Shown here: positions 9,647-21,789 of the stretch, piece by piece
Numbering within the stretch: position 1 is the first letter of the stretch
Layout: each line of letters starts with the position of its first letter
Assembly: GCA_963682025.1 (NCBI GenBank)
Contig: OY821521.1
Span: forward strand, 169,933,165 to 169,997,164
Source: Cordilura impudica
Lineage: Eukaryota; Arthropoda; Insecta; Diptera; Scathophagidae
Length of the DNA: 64,000 nucleotides
Direction of reading: 5' to 3'
Notes under the pieces: model-generated
What the model was told of the DNA's origin: nothing
What the model saw: only the letters and a program-made list of their open reading frames with translations
Database searches by the model: none
Translations under genes and position numbers: made by a program

Positions 9647-12600
9647 TTAATAATCACTATCACCACTAATAGCTTGTTCATCATCATCTGCGTTGTCATC
9701 ATCTAACATTTCGAGAAAGGCTTTGGGCACTAAACCTTTCAACAAGCCCTGTTTGCCATACATATAATCAGTATTAACGGGCGAACATTCAGCTACCAAT
9801 ATAACCTTAATTGTATATAAAATGTAAATTTAATCATTTAAGAAATTAAAAACAAAAACTTAAAAACCGTCTGGTGGATGAAACTCACCTCATTTGCGTT
9901 TAATGTCAATTCGGTATGATCTTTAGCATCGTAGGCACACAGAACACGTGCCCGTTTCATTTCATCAGCATTAACACTGACTGGTGGAACATTTGATTTG
10001 GATTTTTTGTTGCCCTTGGCAAAAGGATTGCCACCCTGTACAGCGGCTCCTTCGTCATCCATATCGACTGGTTGATAAGGTGTAGGGCCTCCCAAACTTT
10101 ATTTTGTTTAGTTTTATTTTTGATTTGATATTTGATTTTCAAAGTTATTGAGTTTTGTGTATGAAAAAAGGTAATGATTTTGTTTATGGATTAATTTACA
10201 TAATGCTACAAATATTTTTTTTTTTATTAAATTTAACCATAACAAAGCATTTTTTTTTTTTTGGATTAGATAATTTTAGTTTTGATTTTAAAGGGAACAT
10301 TTGTAGATTTCAAAAAAGATTTTTACGATTTAATATTCAATTTGTATAACTACTATGAAATTTGCACATTGTTAAAAAAAAAAAAAAAAAAAAACTATTC
10401 TTAATTTTTTAATATCCTATTGACACATCCGTTTTCAAAAAAAAAAAAAAAAATTAAAAAGGCTTCTGAAATTTAATTTACAATAACAAAAAACACTTGA
10501 TATTATCACGTTATCACGCTAACAGAAACCACAAGAATAATATAAAATTCTTAGGATAATATTGTTTGTCATTATTTCGAGCAGGTTGATATTTAAAATG
10601 GTGTAAGTGGGCAACATTGTTCCAAGATATGACCTCTTAAAAGCTCTAAAAAATTCAATGTGTTTGTTGTACTAATTTAGTATTAAGTTTATCAAATTGC
10701 TTATTTTTAGAAATATTTTGTTTATATTCGGTCTCGACCGACTCCACGAACGATACCCTAACCATGCGTTCGGAGAAAGACCCTTAGGTCCATCTGATTG
10801 GATATAGAAAATAAGCATAAACCAATTTTGAGTAGCATTCTTATTCATTTTATTGACTGCAAATATGAAAAAGTTCATTTCGGATGCTATATTTATATAT
10901 GGACTCAGTCGAAAAATGGACTGATTCTAACCATATTTGGTAAAGACACTTATTTTTTGCAAAAACATATTTAAACCAAATTTGAGAAAAAAAATAAGAA
11001 ATATTTTTATTTTTCGTGTATTTAAGTGAATATTGGAAGTCAGCTTTATATGGGGACTATGACTAAGAGTTGTCCTACAGGGTTTATTTTTGGACTGGTG
11101 TTTAATGGATGTATTAGTTAAAGTCGATGTCATAGGGGTTATTTGTATGGGGACTAGAATATGCACCGATTTTTACCAATTTCAATAGCGTTCGTCCTAT
11201 TAATGCTTACTAGCAGATTCCAGCGCTCGAAATTCGAGTGCAATTTCTAGGCAAATTTTTTTTTTTCAACTTAGCCAATTCACAAACCAGCACTTTTATG
11301 GTTTATTATTACTGTGAATGAAGATAACAAACTCATTAACAAACACAGCAAATTTAATAAACGCACATAGCATATGTATAATTTTATGTATGTGTTAGTA
11401 GCAACTTTAAATTAAATTTACTCAAAATAAAGGAAAAAATTTCAAAATCTGTAAATCTGGAAAACAGCTATAAACAAATACCTTTCAAATAATATACGTT
11501 TGGTCAAAATCGGGATAAAAAGGTAGAACAAACATCGGTCACAAGAAATCGCCTAGCCTATTAATAAGTACTAGCAGATTCCAGCCCTCGAAATTCGATC
11601 GCAAATTCAAGGAAATTTTATTTTTTCATTAAATAAAGACCATAAAAGTATGCTAATCAATTATAGCCAATTCACAAATCAACACAAAAACAAGTAAGAA
11701 AATTATAGTCGGTCTAGACCGACTATACGATACCCTATACCATGCGTTTAGAAACCCTATCTCTTAGGCCCAACTAACTGGACATTGAAAATAAGCAAAA
11801 ACCAAATTTGAGTGGGATTTTTATTAATTATTTTGGCCGCAGATATGAAAAAGTTCATATCGGATGCTATATCTATAAAGGGACTAGGTCCAAAAATGGA
11901 CCGATCCTGATCATGTTTGGTAAAGTCTCTTGTATTTTGCAAAAATATGTACAAACAAAATTTGAGAAGAATCAGTGCAATATTTTTGTTTTTTAATAGA
12001 TTTAAGTGAAGATCGGGAAGCAGCTCTATACGGGGTCAAAGGGATCATTTTTGGACTACTCATTAGTGGATGTAATGAACGCATACAAACCCAATTTGGG
12101 TATAATGACTTTGTGCTGCTGTTTGTAACAACCAAAAATATTTGAACTACACCCATCTTTAATTATACCGATCGAATCAGAATCACTATCTGATTCGATT
12201 TAACGATGTCCGTCCGTCCGTCCGTCCGTCTGTGTGTCCATGTAAAGCTTGTAATCAAACTGCAGGTCGCAAATATGAATATATTTTGATGAAATTTGGT
12301 ATTTGATCTTTTATCGGCCATGGGATGAACGCTATTGAAATTGGTGAGAATCGGTCCATGTTCAGACCTAGCCCCCATACAAGTGACCCCTATGAAATCA
12401 ACATATATTGCCATAAGATCCAAATTACCATACAAATCTTAGTCAAATTAGGTTTGTATGTATATATTACATCCATTAATCAGTAGTCGAAAAATGATCC
12501 CTATTGGATAACTCTTAGTCATAGGCCCCATATAGAGCTGCTTCCCGATCTTCACTTAAATCTATCAAAAAACAAAAATATTGCACTGATTCTTCTCAAA

Positions 12601-15600
12601 TTTTGTTTGTATATATTTTTGCAAAATACAAGAGACTTTACCAAACAGGGTCAGGATCGGTCCATTTTTGGGCCTAGTCCCCATATAGATATATAGCATC
12701 CGATATGAACTTTTTCATATCTGCAGCCAAAAAATTAATAAAAATCCCACTCAAATTTGCTTTATGCTTATTTTCTATATCCAGTTAGTTGGGCCTAAGA
12801 GATAGGGTCTCTAAACGCATGGTATAGGGTATCATATAGTCGGTCTCGACCGACTATAATTTTCTTACTTGTTTTATGTATGTGTTAGTAGCAACGTTAA
12901 ATGCAATTTAATAAAAATAAAGGAACAAATTTAAAAATCTGTAAATCTGCAAAACGTCTAAAAAGAAATACCTTTAAAATAATATACGTTTAGTCCAAAT
13001 TTGGATAAAACGGTGGAACAAAACATCAGTCACAAGAAATCGCCTAGCCTATTAATACTATCTTAATATATAAAAACGTTGGTGCGTATGTTGGTACTCT
13101 AATAACTGTTGAACCACTAATGCTAGCGACTTCGTAATCATACCATATGTTCCTTCGGTTCTCCGATTTGCATAACTTTTTTTGGTACCTGATAGGTGGC
13201 GCCAAAAAATTTATTTACGGTCCAATTTAGCTCAAATTCGCAACATATATTATGTACATAAAACTAAAGTTGCTGACAAAGTTTTTCACCTGTAGGTGGC
13301 GCTGGTGTTAAAATATTCAAGAAAACGTATATTTTTTTTCAGTCATATTCATAATATTATTAAATCGTGCTTTACTTTTGCCCGACACTCGGTATTAAAA
13401 TTTAGATGCAATATAAAATCCAGATGTTTTCTTCGGGCCAGCAACGCGGACCGGACTCAGCTAGTAGATATATAGATATACAAAATTTCATTAAAACATA
13501 TACATATTTGCGAGCTGATGGACAGACGGACATCGTTAAATCGACTTAAAAAGTGATTCTGAGTCGTCGTTATAATATCGATCGGTATATTATAATATAA
13601 TATGAATATATTTTGATGAAATTTAGAACATTGGCTTCTATCGGCCATAGGATGAACGCTATTGAAAATTAGTGAAAATCGATTTGTGCATGCTCAGATC
13701 TACTTCCCATACAAATGACCCCTATGAGAACGATTTAAATTGCCATAATATTATATAAATTATCATATAGATCTCGGTAAAATTGGGTTTGTTTATTACA
13801 TCCATTTATCATCCAAAAATAAACTCTATAGGACAATTCTTCTTGAAGCTGATTCTCCATCTTAAATCAATCGAAAAAAAATATTTTGTAGGCTTTTCTC
13901 AAATTTAGTTTTTATATGTTTTTGCAAAAAATAAGTGACCTTACCAAATATGGTCAGGATCGATCCATTTTCCGACTTAGTCCCCATATAAATATACCAT
14001 CCGATATGAACTTTTTCATATCCGAAGGCAAAAAAAAAAATTAATAACAATGCCACTCAAATTTGGTTCAGCTTATTTTCTATATCTAATTAGTTGGACC
14101 TAAGAAATTGGATCTCTAAACGCACGGTATATGATATCATATGGTCGGTCTATACCGACTTACTTGTTTATAAAGTTTTCTATAAATTTTCTAGTTTGAA
14201 TAATTAAGAAAAAATTCTACAAAATTTTTGATAAATTCGCTATCGTGCAACTGAATTTTTATGAACAACACTAAATTTAAATTTACATTTTATTTTCGAA
14301 ATAATTTATTTTTACACCAAAATCCATAAAATTCAAAAAAACATGTTTTTGTTTACAAAATTGGTATTCACCAAAGCAATTTTGTAAGAATATGGCAACA
14401 TTAGAGAGAGATTGTGTTTACATCCAAAGAGCAAAATGAAAATAAAATTAATTTTATTTCAGTGCGGGACTCCGCGATTTTTAATCTATTTCACAATACA
14501 ATCACAAAAACAGCTTAACCGTGACCGTAAGACAAAATCGGTGTGACTTATGGTTGTATTGGTGAAAAAATTATAATATGTAATAACCTTTTTGAAAATG
14601 AAAAATGAAAAATGAAAAATGAAAAATAAAAAATGAAAAATAAAAAATGAAAAATAAGAAATGAAAAATTAAAAATGAAAAATAAAAATGAAAAATTAAA
14701 GATAAAAACTGAAAAATAAAAAATTAAAAATAAATAATGAAAAAGAGAAAATGAGAAATAAAAAATGAAAAACGAAAAGCGAAAATGAAAAATTAAAAAA
14801 TTAAAAATAAAAAATGAAAAATGTAAAATAAAAAATGAAATATAAAAAATGAAAAATAAAAAAAGGAAAAATAAAAAATGAAAAATTTAAAATGAAAAAT
14901 AAAAATAAAAAATGAAAGATAAAAGATAAAAAATGAAAAATAAAAAATTAAAATAAAAAATGAAAAATAAATAATGAAAAATTAAAATAAAAAATGAAAA
15001 GCGAAAAGCGAAAATGAAAAATTAAAAATTAAAAAATTAAAAATAAATGAAAAATAAAAAATGAAAAATTAAAAATGGAAAATAAAAAATGAAAATAAAA
15101 ACGAAAGATAAAAAATGAAAAATGAAAAATAAAAAATGAAAAATAAAAAATGAAAAATAAAAAATGAAAAATAAAAAATGAAAAATGAAAAATAAAAAAT
15201 AAAAAATGAAAAATAAAAAATTAAAAATGAAAAACGAAAAATAAAAAATGAAAAACGAAAAACCAAAAATGAAAAATTATAAATGAAAACTGAAAAATGA
15301 GAAATGAAAAACAAAAACCGAAAAATAAAAACCGAAAAATAGAAAATAAAAAATGAAGAATAAAAATTGAAAAATGAAAAATTTTAAATAAAAAATTAAA
15401 AATGAAAAATAAAAAATGAAAAATGAAAAATTAAAAACGAAAAACGAAAAATGAAAAATAAAAAATGAAAAACGAAAAATTAAAAAAAAAACCAGTTGAA
15501 ATGATAAATAATAAATATTTTTATATTAGCAGAGCCCCTACAGTTGATTGATATAAGTAATACATAGATGACGCCTTCTGTTTGATTTTAAAAACGTGTC

Positions 15601-18600
15601 ATAAAAAAATCTTTAATTACTAGATGTTTACACATTTCCCCTGTGATCGGACTCACACGATTTTTTTTTGTACAATTGGTATTCACCAGAGAATTTTTGT
15701 AAAAAAAAAAATAGGGCAACATTAGAGAAAGACTGTGTTATACCCAAAGACCACAATGAAAATAAAAGTAATTTTATTTCAATGCGGTTTCTCCACGATT
15801 TATGATGTCAGTTTTATATGAAATATAACGCAACGGTCTAGTTGTGTTTTTACTCTCAGTGGGATTTTTTTATCATAATTATAATTTTATATGAATATTA
15901 ATGCAACGGTCTGACTGTGTTTACACTCTTTAAAACTTTAATAACTTCTGATAAATAATATATTCCTACGAGATCATATAAAACAATGTGCAATATTTTC
16001 TTCTAGACACTGTTAATGTAAAAAATACTAACTATACATAGGGACATGTCATTTATTTATATTAAACATCAAGCTAATATTCTAATCGTGCTATATCTTA
16101 ATATAATAATGCAAAATGAAACATTTGCTATCTCTAAATATAAACTATATATTTTAAATAGATGTTATAGCTGTGGTGTCATATTTTAAATCACAATCAT
16201 CTAGAATTTTGGAGGGATTTTTAAAATCGTTTCCACTATTCTGTCTCGTTGTGACTGTAGCAGCCGCAGCAGAGCCAAATGGATTTGTGCTTATATCTAT
16301 AGTTTCTAAATTATCTAAATCGACACTATCATATTGACAATAAGAAGCTAACGACTTGGCGGCAGTGGCAGTATCGCTTGCAGCAACAGCTATAGGCACA
16401 ATATTTGTATTCGCATGTGTTTGGGTAGTAGTAATTGTAGAATTTTGAATGATATGGTTTGCATTGGGAGGCCCTGTATCAATATCTTCACTATTAATGC
16501 GTAGTACAGGCTTTTCAGGCTTTAGTCTGCAAACCAACATTTATTTTGATTTGATTTATATGAATATTTTTTTTTTATTTGTTTATAACGAATCAATATA
16601 CTTAATGATTTTTAACAAAGATCAGGTGCATTTATTGGTGAAAAATAATTTAATAAAACTACAGTGCCAACTAGTGATTAACGATATAAGTGAGAAGTTT
16701 TATCGTATTCAACTTACTTGGCCAATTCTCGTTGCAGTTGATCCATTACATCGGTGCAATTTTTGTAATAACGTACTTGAGTTTCGACAAAAGCATGTAA
16801 ATGCCGTAAATGAGAGGCTTGAGAAGTACTGATGCCTTCCAGCAGCGATTTGGTAATTTCCGATTGACGATCAAAGTCGGATTGTGCCACACGTAAATCA
16901 CGTTCAGCCTAGAAAAACAAAAAAAAAATGAAATACTTTCTCAGAGTTTTTATAACTTACAAAGGTTATACCTGTTCCAATACAGCTTCTGGTGATACTC
17001 CATCTTTCTGTTGAGTATCACAGTACCAAATGCAGCAGGAAAGTTTTAACCGAACCAAAAAGTGTAAATTATTAAATAAAGCCGCAATAAATATTTTTAA
17101 TTAAGGGATTTAAACTCCTTTGAGTATTTTTTTTTTTAAATTTAAGGATTTGTTTGATATTCTTAATGCCAACTTACCGCTTGTTGCCCCAACATACTAC
17201 GTGCCTTCTTAACACGATTCTTACATGCATCCAAATCAAGGCTAGAATAAAGAAAAGAACGCAATTAAACAAAATTAAATAAACGATTTTTTTTTTTTGA
17301 AAAAGTATAAAAATCAGCTGTACAATAAGAGATTCATAAGAAAATCGTAGAAAAACGTAGGAATTTGCATTTTGATAGAATATCAGTACCATTTACTTTA
17401 TCAAAATCATTTTGTTGAAAATGTACTTAAAAATATTTAAATATATTAAAAAAAATTATGTTAAAAATTAACTTTTCTATAAAAATTAAACTCAAGCACT
17501 TTTTATAAAAAAACTGAAATTTTTTAATTCCCCTAGAATTTGTTTAAAACGTTTTCCCAATAAAATGTTCGTTTTCCAAAAGGAACTCTGATCTGTAATA
17601 TTATTGACAAAAAATATTCTATTTGAAAGGTATTTCCTTGCAGATGTGCACCATATTTACAGATTTGCACCATGTGGCGTATTTTGTTGTTTGAGTAAAA
17701 TTCATTTAAAGTTGCTACTAACACATACACAAAACTATACAATGCTGTGTGTGTTTATTAAATTTGTGTTGAATTGTGAATTGGCTAAAATTGATTAGCA
17801 TACCTCAAGGCTCTTATAAAACTACTACCAGATTCCAGCCCTCGAAATTCGAGCGAAAATTCTAGGAAATTTTATGTTTTCATTAAATGAAGACCCTAAA
17901 AGTATGCTAATCAATTATAGCCAATTCACAAATCAACACAAAAAACAAACTCATTTTTTTTATTACAAACACATTAACAAATTTAATAAACACACACATA
18001 GCATTTTATAATTTTATGTATATGTTAGTAGCAACTTTAAATGCAATTTACTCAAAATAAAGGAAAAAATTTAAAAACTGTAAATCTGCAAATCGGCTAA
18101 AAAGAAATACCTTTCAAATAATATACGTTTGGTCAAAATCGGGAAAAAAACGGTAGAACAAAACTTCAGTCACAAGAAATCGCCTAGCCTATTAATATTA
18201 TAGATTTATTAACAAGCCCAGTTATATATCTCTATGTGTTCAACAAATGTTTATAATGAAATTTAATGAATTTTAGAATTTTCTAGAATTTGCACTCGAA
18301 TTTAGAGGGACTCTCCACCTACCGCTTCGATTCTAAAACATGCCTCTCCTTGGTGATAGTCTTCATTTCACCATCTAGAAATTTACGCAATGGGGTCGTT
18401 AAACATATACTCGTTGAAGTAATAAAATCCCGTTCACACTTTCCCAATCTCTGCTCGGCCTGACCGACTTTTATCAGTGCCTGGCCATAGGGTAAATCTT
18501 GACCAAAATCACCACCAGCCTCTAACATATCCAAGGCTAAATACTCGAGATTACTCAAACGTTGTGGTTTGGTTTTATCGATCTTTTCAAAAATAAAATC

Positions 18601-19025
18601 CTCAACACGATTTTGTGGATTGGGCACTAAGACGGATTCAACATTTTTGACAATTTTCTCCGTCCATGTCTTGGTGACATCAGCACGTTCGGCCAAATTT
18701 TGAAATTCTGGATCATATTCCGTGCGTTCAGTTGTACCCAAACGTTCTTCGGTAAGCTGAAAGAAATAACATTCAAGGCTAAGTTACTCGTATAATGTCA
18801 ATTGCAATTAATTTATTTAAAAAAAGAAAAACAAATTAATTAAAATTAACTACCCCATTTTATGAAGAAAATGTCCATACACAAAAAAAAAAAAAAAAGA
18901 AAAAGCTAACAAAACACCCCCCACCTTTGAGAAAAGCTAATAAATACCTGCACAACTCTTGAAAAAGTGCTGCCTGCTTCCTTGACAAGATTTTTCATAT
19001 TAAAATTTGGAACACTAAAATTCAT
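9647..19025 (-). CDS. EndoB: Endophilin B, N-BAR and SH3 protein
   Basis: Seven exons join in phase on the minus strand: 19025-18948, 18756-18323, 17241-17178, 17007-16972, 16908-16718, 10096-9889 and 9805-9647, all with GT-AG borders. The product is 389 residues (377 without the 36-nt exon), the usual endophilin B length. Residues 1-26 (MNFSVPNFNMKNLVKEAG...) form the amphipathic N-terminal helix. The BAR domain runs to about 268 (EYDPEFQNLAERADVTKTW, YYKN). A linker holds an NPF motif (291-293). The SH3 domain starts near 318 (RVLCAYDAKDHTELTLNANE) and continues through GLLKGLVPKAFLEML; an acidic tail ends the protein. The family binds and curves membranes of mitochondria, autophagosomes and endosomes. 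The ATG at 19025 fits the conserved fly N-terminus. The intron from 9890 to 16717 side is swollen by transposons. The splice phases were checked by hand; expression was not. Confidence 0.93.
10728..11209 (+). mobile_element. Foldback family A, single-arm copy 1
   Basis: Begins with the palindrome-like TCGGTCTCGACCGACT and carries the family landmarks in order: CATGCGTT, GATATGAAAAAGTTCAT-like text (here GCAAATATGAAAAAGTTCAT), TTAAGTGAATATTGG and GTGTTTAATGGATGTA. It ends where a Helitron begins (11210). It lies in the long EndoB intron. Confidence 0.65.
11210..11567 (-). mobile_element. Helitron family C, copy 1
   Basis: On the minus strand it ends GGAATCTGCTAG, preceded by the hairpin CACTCGAATTTCGAGCG, the arrangement typical of Helitron 3' ends (hairpin then CTAG). 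The 5' side (TATTAATAGGCTAGGCGATT) is complete except for its first few bases. A T lies just outside the CTAG end in element orientation. Non-autonomous. Confidence 0.75.
11691..12871. mobile_element. Foldback family A, two-armed copy
   Basis: Both ends read CAAGTAAGAAAATTATAGTC inward, followed by GTCGGTCTAGACCGAC (left) and GTCGGTCGAGACCGAC (right, complemented). Arms of about 390 bp (11691-12085 and 12478-12871) are near-perfect inverted copies including GATATGAAAAAGTTCATATC and GAAGATCGGGAAGCAGCTCT. The centre holds a GTCCGTCC tetranucleotide run (12209-12231) and ATCAAACTGCAGGTCGC. The short open frames inside recur in other copies because the DNA repeats, not because they are genes. Confidence 0.8.
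13061..13464 (+). mobile_element. Helitron/Helentron family D, short copy
   Basis: Starts TCTTAATATATAAAAACG after an A and ends ACCGGACTCAGCTAG before a T, the A^T target and TC...CTAG ends of Helitrons. Length 404 bp, no coding capacity. It splits the 5' end of Helitron 11571-13468. Confidence 0.75.
13470..14168 (-). mobile_element. Foldback family A, single-arm copy 2
   Basis: Family landmarks appear complemented: GATGGACAGACGGACATCGT, then TTTTTCATATCCG and, at the end, GGTCGGTCTATACCGACTTA with CTTGTTT. It follows the Helitron cluster directly. Confidence 0.65.
14357..14480. repeat. Direct repeat flanking the A-rich array, left copy
   Basis: TTGGTATTCACCA, GGCAACATTAGAGA and CAAAATGAAAATAAAA occur in order here and again at 15663-15803. 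Complemented relatives lie at about 58390-58700, so this is a dispersed repeat. Confidence 0.55.
14594..15488. repeat. Long (GAAAAAT/AAAAATAAAA)n satellite-like array
   Basis: About 900 bp of degenerate GAAAAAT and AAAAATAAAA units, with a few GAAAAGC and GAAAAAC variants. The complement gives an apparent open frame of Phe/Ser/Ile repeats, which is an artefact. The array sits in the EndoB intron inside a dispersed repeat whose flanks (AATCTATTTCACAATACAAT on the left, GTGATCGGACTCACA on the right) recur without the array at 30770-31010. Confidence 0.9.
15663..15803. repeat. Direct repeat flanking the A-rich array, right copy
   Basis: Second copy of the segment at 14357-14480, in the same orientation, with TTGGTATTCACCAGAG, GGCAACATTAGAGA and AATGAAAATAAAAG. 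From here to 16050 the DNA is AT-rich intron without further signals. Confidence 0.55.
16052..16057 (-). terminator. Candidate poly(A) signal for the EndoB short isoform
   Basis: AATAAA on the minus strand about 100 nt past the TAA of the alternative last exon; a sensible distance for cleavage. Chance occurrence is possible. Confidence 0.4.
16154..16526 (-). CDS. EndoB: EndoB alternative last exon (no SH3, NPF tail)
   Basis: An acceptor (TTTGCAG) precedes position 16526, and the exon joins in phase to the BAR exon ending at 16718 (split codon AA+A, Lys268). It then stays open for 123 residues to a TAA at 16154-16156: LKPEKPVLRINSEDIDTGPP at the start, KSLASYCQYDSVDLDNLETI and STNPFGS in the middle, and DDCDLKYDTTAITSI at the end. 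No good splice donor was seen before the stop, and AATAAA lies about 100 nt downstream, so it looks like an alternative 3' terminal exon giving a 391-residue protein without SH3. The NPF (349-351) could bind EH-domain proteins. The tail is low-complexity (Ala/Thr/Ser rich). Coding bias and phase support it; transcription is unproven. Confidence 0.7.
16972..17007 (-). CDS. EndoB: EndoB microexon (12 codons) in the BAR domain
   Basis: CAG before and GTATAAC after bound 36 nt that read KDGVSPEAVLEQ and keep the frame between GQQA (exon ending 17178) and AERDLRVAQSDF (exon starting 16908). Both neighbours join in phase 0 with or without it, so it can be skipped. It sits near the tip of the BAR coiled coil, where endophilin B proteins of animals also vary in splicing (family knowledge). 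Confidence 0.75.
17600..17815 (+). mobile_element. Helitron family C, truncated copy 10
   Basis: Contains the family C middle: TTGAAAGGTATTTCC, TTTAAAGTTGCTACTAACAC and GTGTTTATTAAATTTG, on the plus strand, and stops at GGCTCTTATAAAA just before an oppositely oriented copy. It lies in an EndoB intron. Confidence 0.6.
17825..18204 (-). mobile_element. Helitron family C, copy 3
   Basis: Minus strand, from a CTATAATATTAATAGG 5' end at 18204 to a slightly mutated 3' end (GGAATCTGGTAG) with hairpin CTCGAATTTCGAG at 17825. A and T lie outside the ends. It forms an inverted pair with the partial copy 17600-17815 inside EndoB. Confidence 0.75.
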
Positions 19026-19285
19026 TGTTTTATAACGTTTTAAAAAATTCGTTTATAACTTTGTACAAATATTTTAGGATTTTAATATCCTTAAGAAACG
19101 GTTAGATAACCGTAAGTTATTAATATCTTAAAGAAAGAATTTGAACTGTTTCCAGCGGATATTAGTAAATATTGAATTTCCAATAACAATTTACAAACGT
19201 TTCTCTTGCAAGAAATTGCGCATTTCAACTTCAACAAATTCTCTGCTACAGTGAAAAAAAAAAATATTCAAATTCTTTAAGTTAG
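19026..19285. other. EndoB 5' flank
   Basis: AT-rich sequence between the EndoB start codon and the synthetase pseudogene. A 5' UTR and promoter for EndoB should begin here or farther up, but no clear TATA or initiator could be singled out. Confidence 0.3.
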
Positions 19286-19289
19286 TTAT

Positions 19290-20985
<1,696 letters not shown>

Positions 20986-21378
20986 AATAAAAATATGGCA
21001 TCCCTTTTTAAAAACATATGGTGTTTGTTAAACTCTGGCATTTACTTGGAAGTGATAACAGTATTTGTTTACATATTTTTGCGGCAAATCGTTTGTAAAA
21101 TTTTGCTTCGTATTAAAAAAAATGGGTAAGTTTTTATTTAACATTAAATATATTTACATTCAATGAAACTAATTTCCGCAAATAAAAGAACTAACCATGG
21201 AAATAGTTTATTAAAGAATTTTTTTTTTAAAGTCAAGCAATATTTACGTGTACATATATTTTATTATCTGAACAATCATTTTTACAATGAATTATTTTAA
21301 AGCTTCACTACTTACATATTAAATTTATTAATTACTATAATGTTGAATCAAACATTTTTGCACAAAGTTATGTACCTA
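20986..21378. other. Spacer 5' of the pseudogene
   Basis: AT-rich DNA with no recognised gene. The missing N-terminal exon of AlaRS-m would be expected here, but no targeting-peptide frame could be identified. Confidence 0.35.
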
Positions 21379-21502
21379 CAGAGGCGGACAAAATTATTCA
21401 CACATACCGTTTCTTTATAAATATCAAACTATATCTCCTAAAGAAATAAATTTAACGCCATATTTTGGTTATATTTATTTATGAAGTTATTAAAAATGTT
21501 AA

Positions 21503-21618
21503 GAGCCGTATGCAAAAAAAAATTAAAGTGTACTTCAAGTAGTCTTTATCAACAATTTTTTATGAAAAACACAATAAAGTCTACTTGAAGTACACTTTAA
21601 TTTTTTTTGTATACGGCC
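21503..21618. mobile_element. Short hairpin MITE
   Basis: A near-perfect palindrome of about 116 bp: GCCGTATGC then AAATTAAAGTGTACTTCAAG on the left, mirrored by its complement on the right (GGCCGTATAC end). It interrupts the Tc1-like element and cannot code. Confidence 0.75.
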
Positions 21619-21789
21619 CTAAAACTTTAAACATAAATAACTTCTTTATGAAGTAGTTAACGAAAATTACACAAACATCAATTTTTATGAGGACTAAATT
21701 GTTTACACATTTGTTTGTATTTACGATTAATGCTAAGATTAATATCTTGTTGTCAAACCTTTTCTTTTTCAAACTTCTTTTAACCTATT

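Larger units (their letters stand above)
11571..13468 (-). mobile_element. Helitron family C, copy 2, split by two insertions
   Basis: The 3' part is 11571-11690, the middle is 12872-13060 and the last bases (TAGA) resume at 13465-13468. A foldback element (11691-12871) and a second Helitron family (13061-13464) occupy the gaps. Compared with the copy at 17825-18204, about 65 bp of family C sequence are missing at the foldback site. The order of insertion is therefore readable: family C first, then the two others. Confidence 0.75.

Noticed and set aside
9838..9888. Reading on past the SH3 exon end into VSFIHQTVFKFLF
   Set aside because: GTGAGT at 9888 is a strong donor, and the next exon at 9805 restores the SH3 domain, so this is intron.
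15069..15314. Open frame of Phe/Ser/Ile repeats that could pass for a membrane protein
   Set aside because: It is the complement of the GAAAAAT array; composition alone explains it.
16449..16832. Plus-strand 127-codon frame overlapping EndoB exons
   Set aside because: It runs antisense across two EndoB coding exons and the intron between them, with no family resemblance; a shadow of the real gene.
20986..21120. Mitochondrial targeting exon for the AlaRS-m copy
   Set aside because: No frame joins in phase to FHYFVNNHEHTY with a sensible start; cannot be supported.
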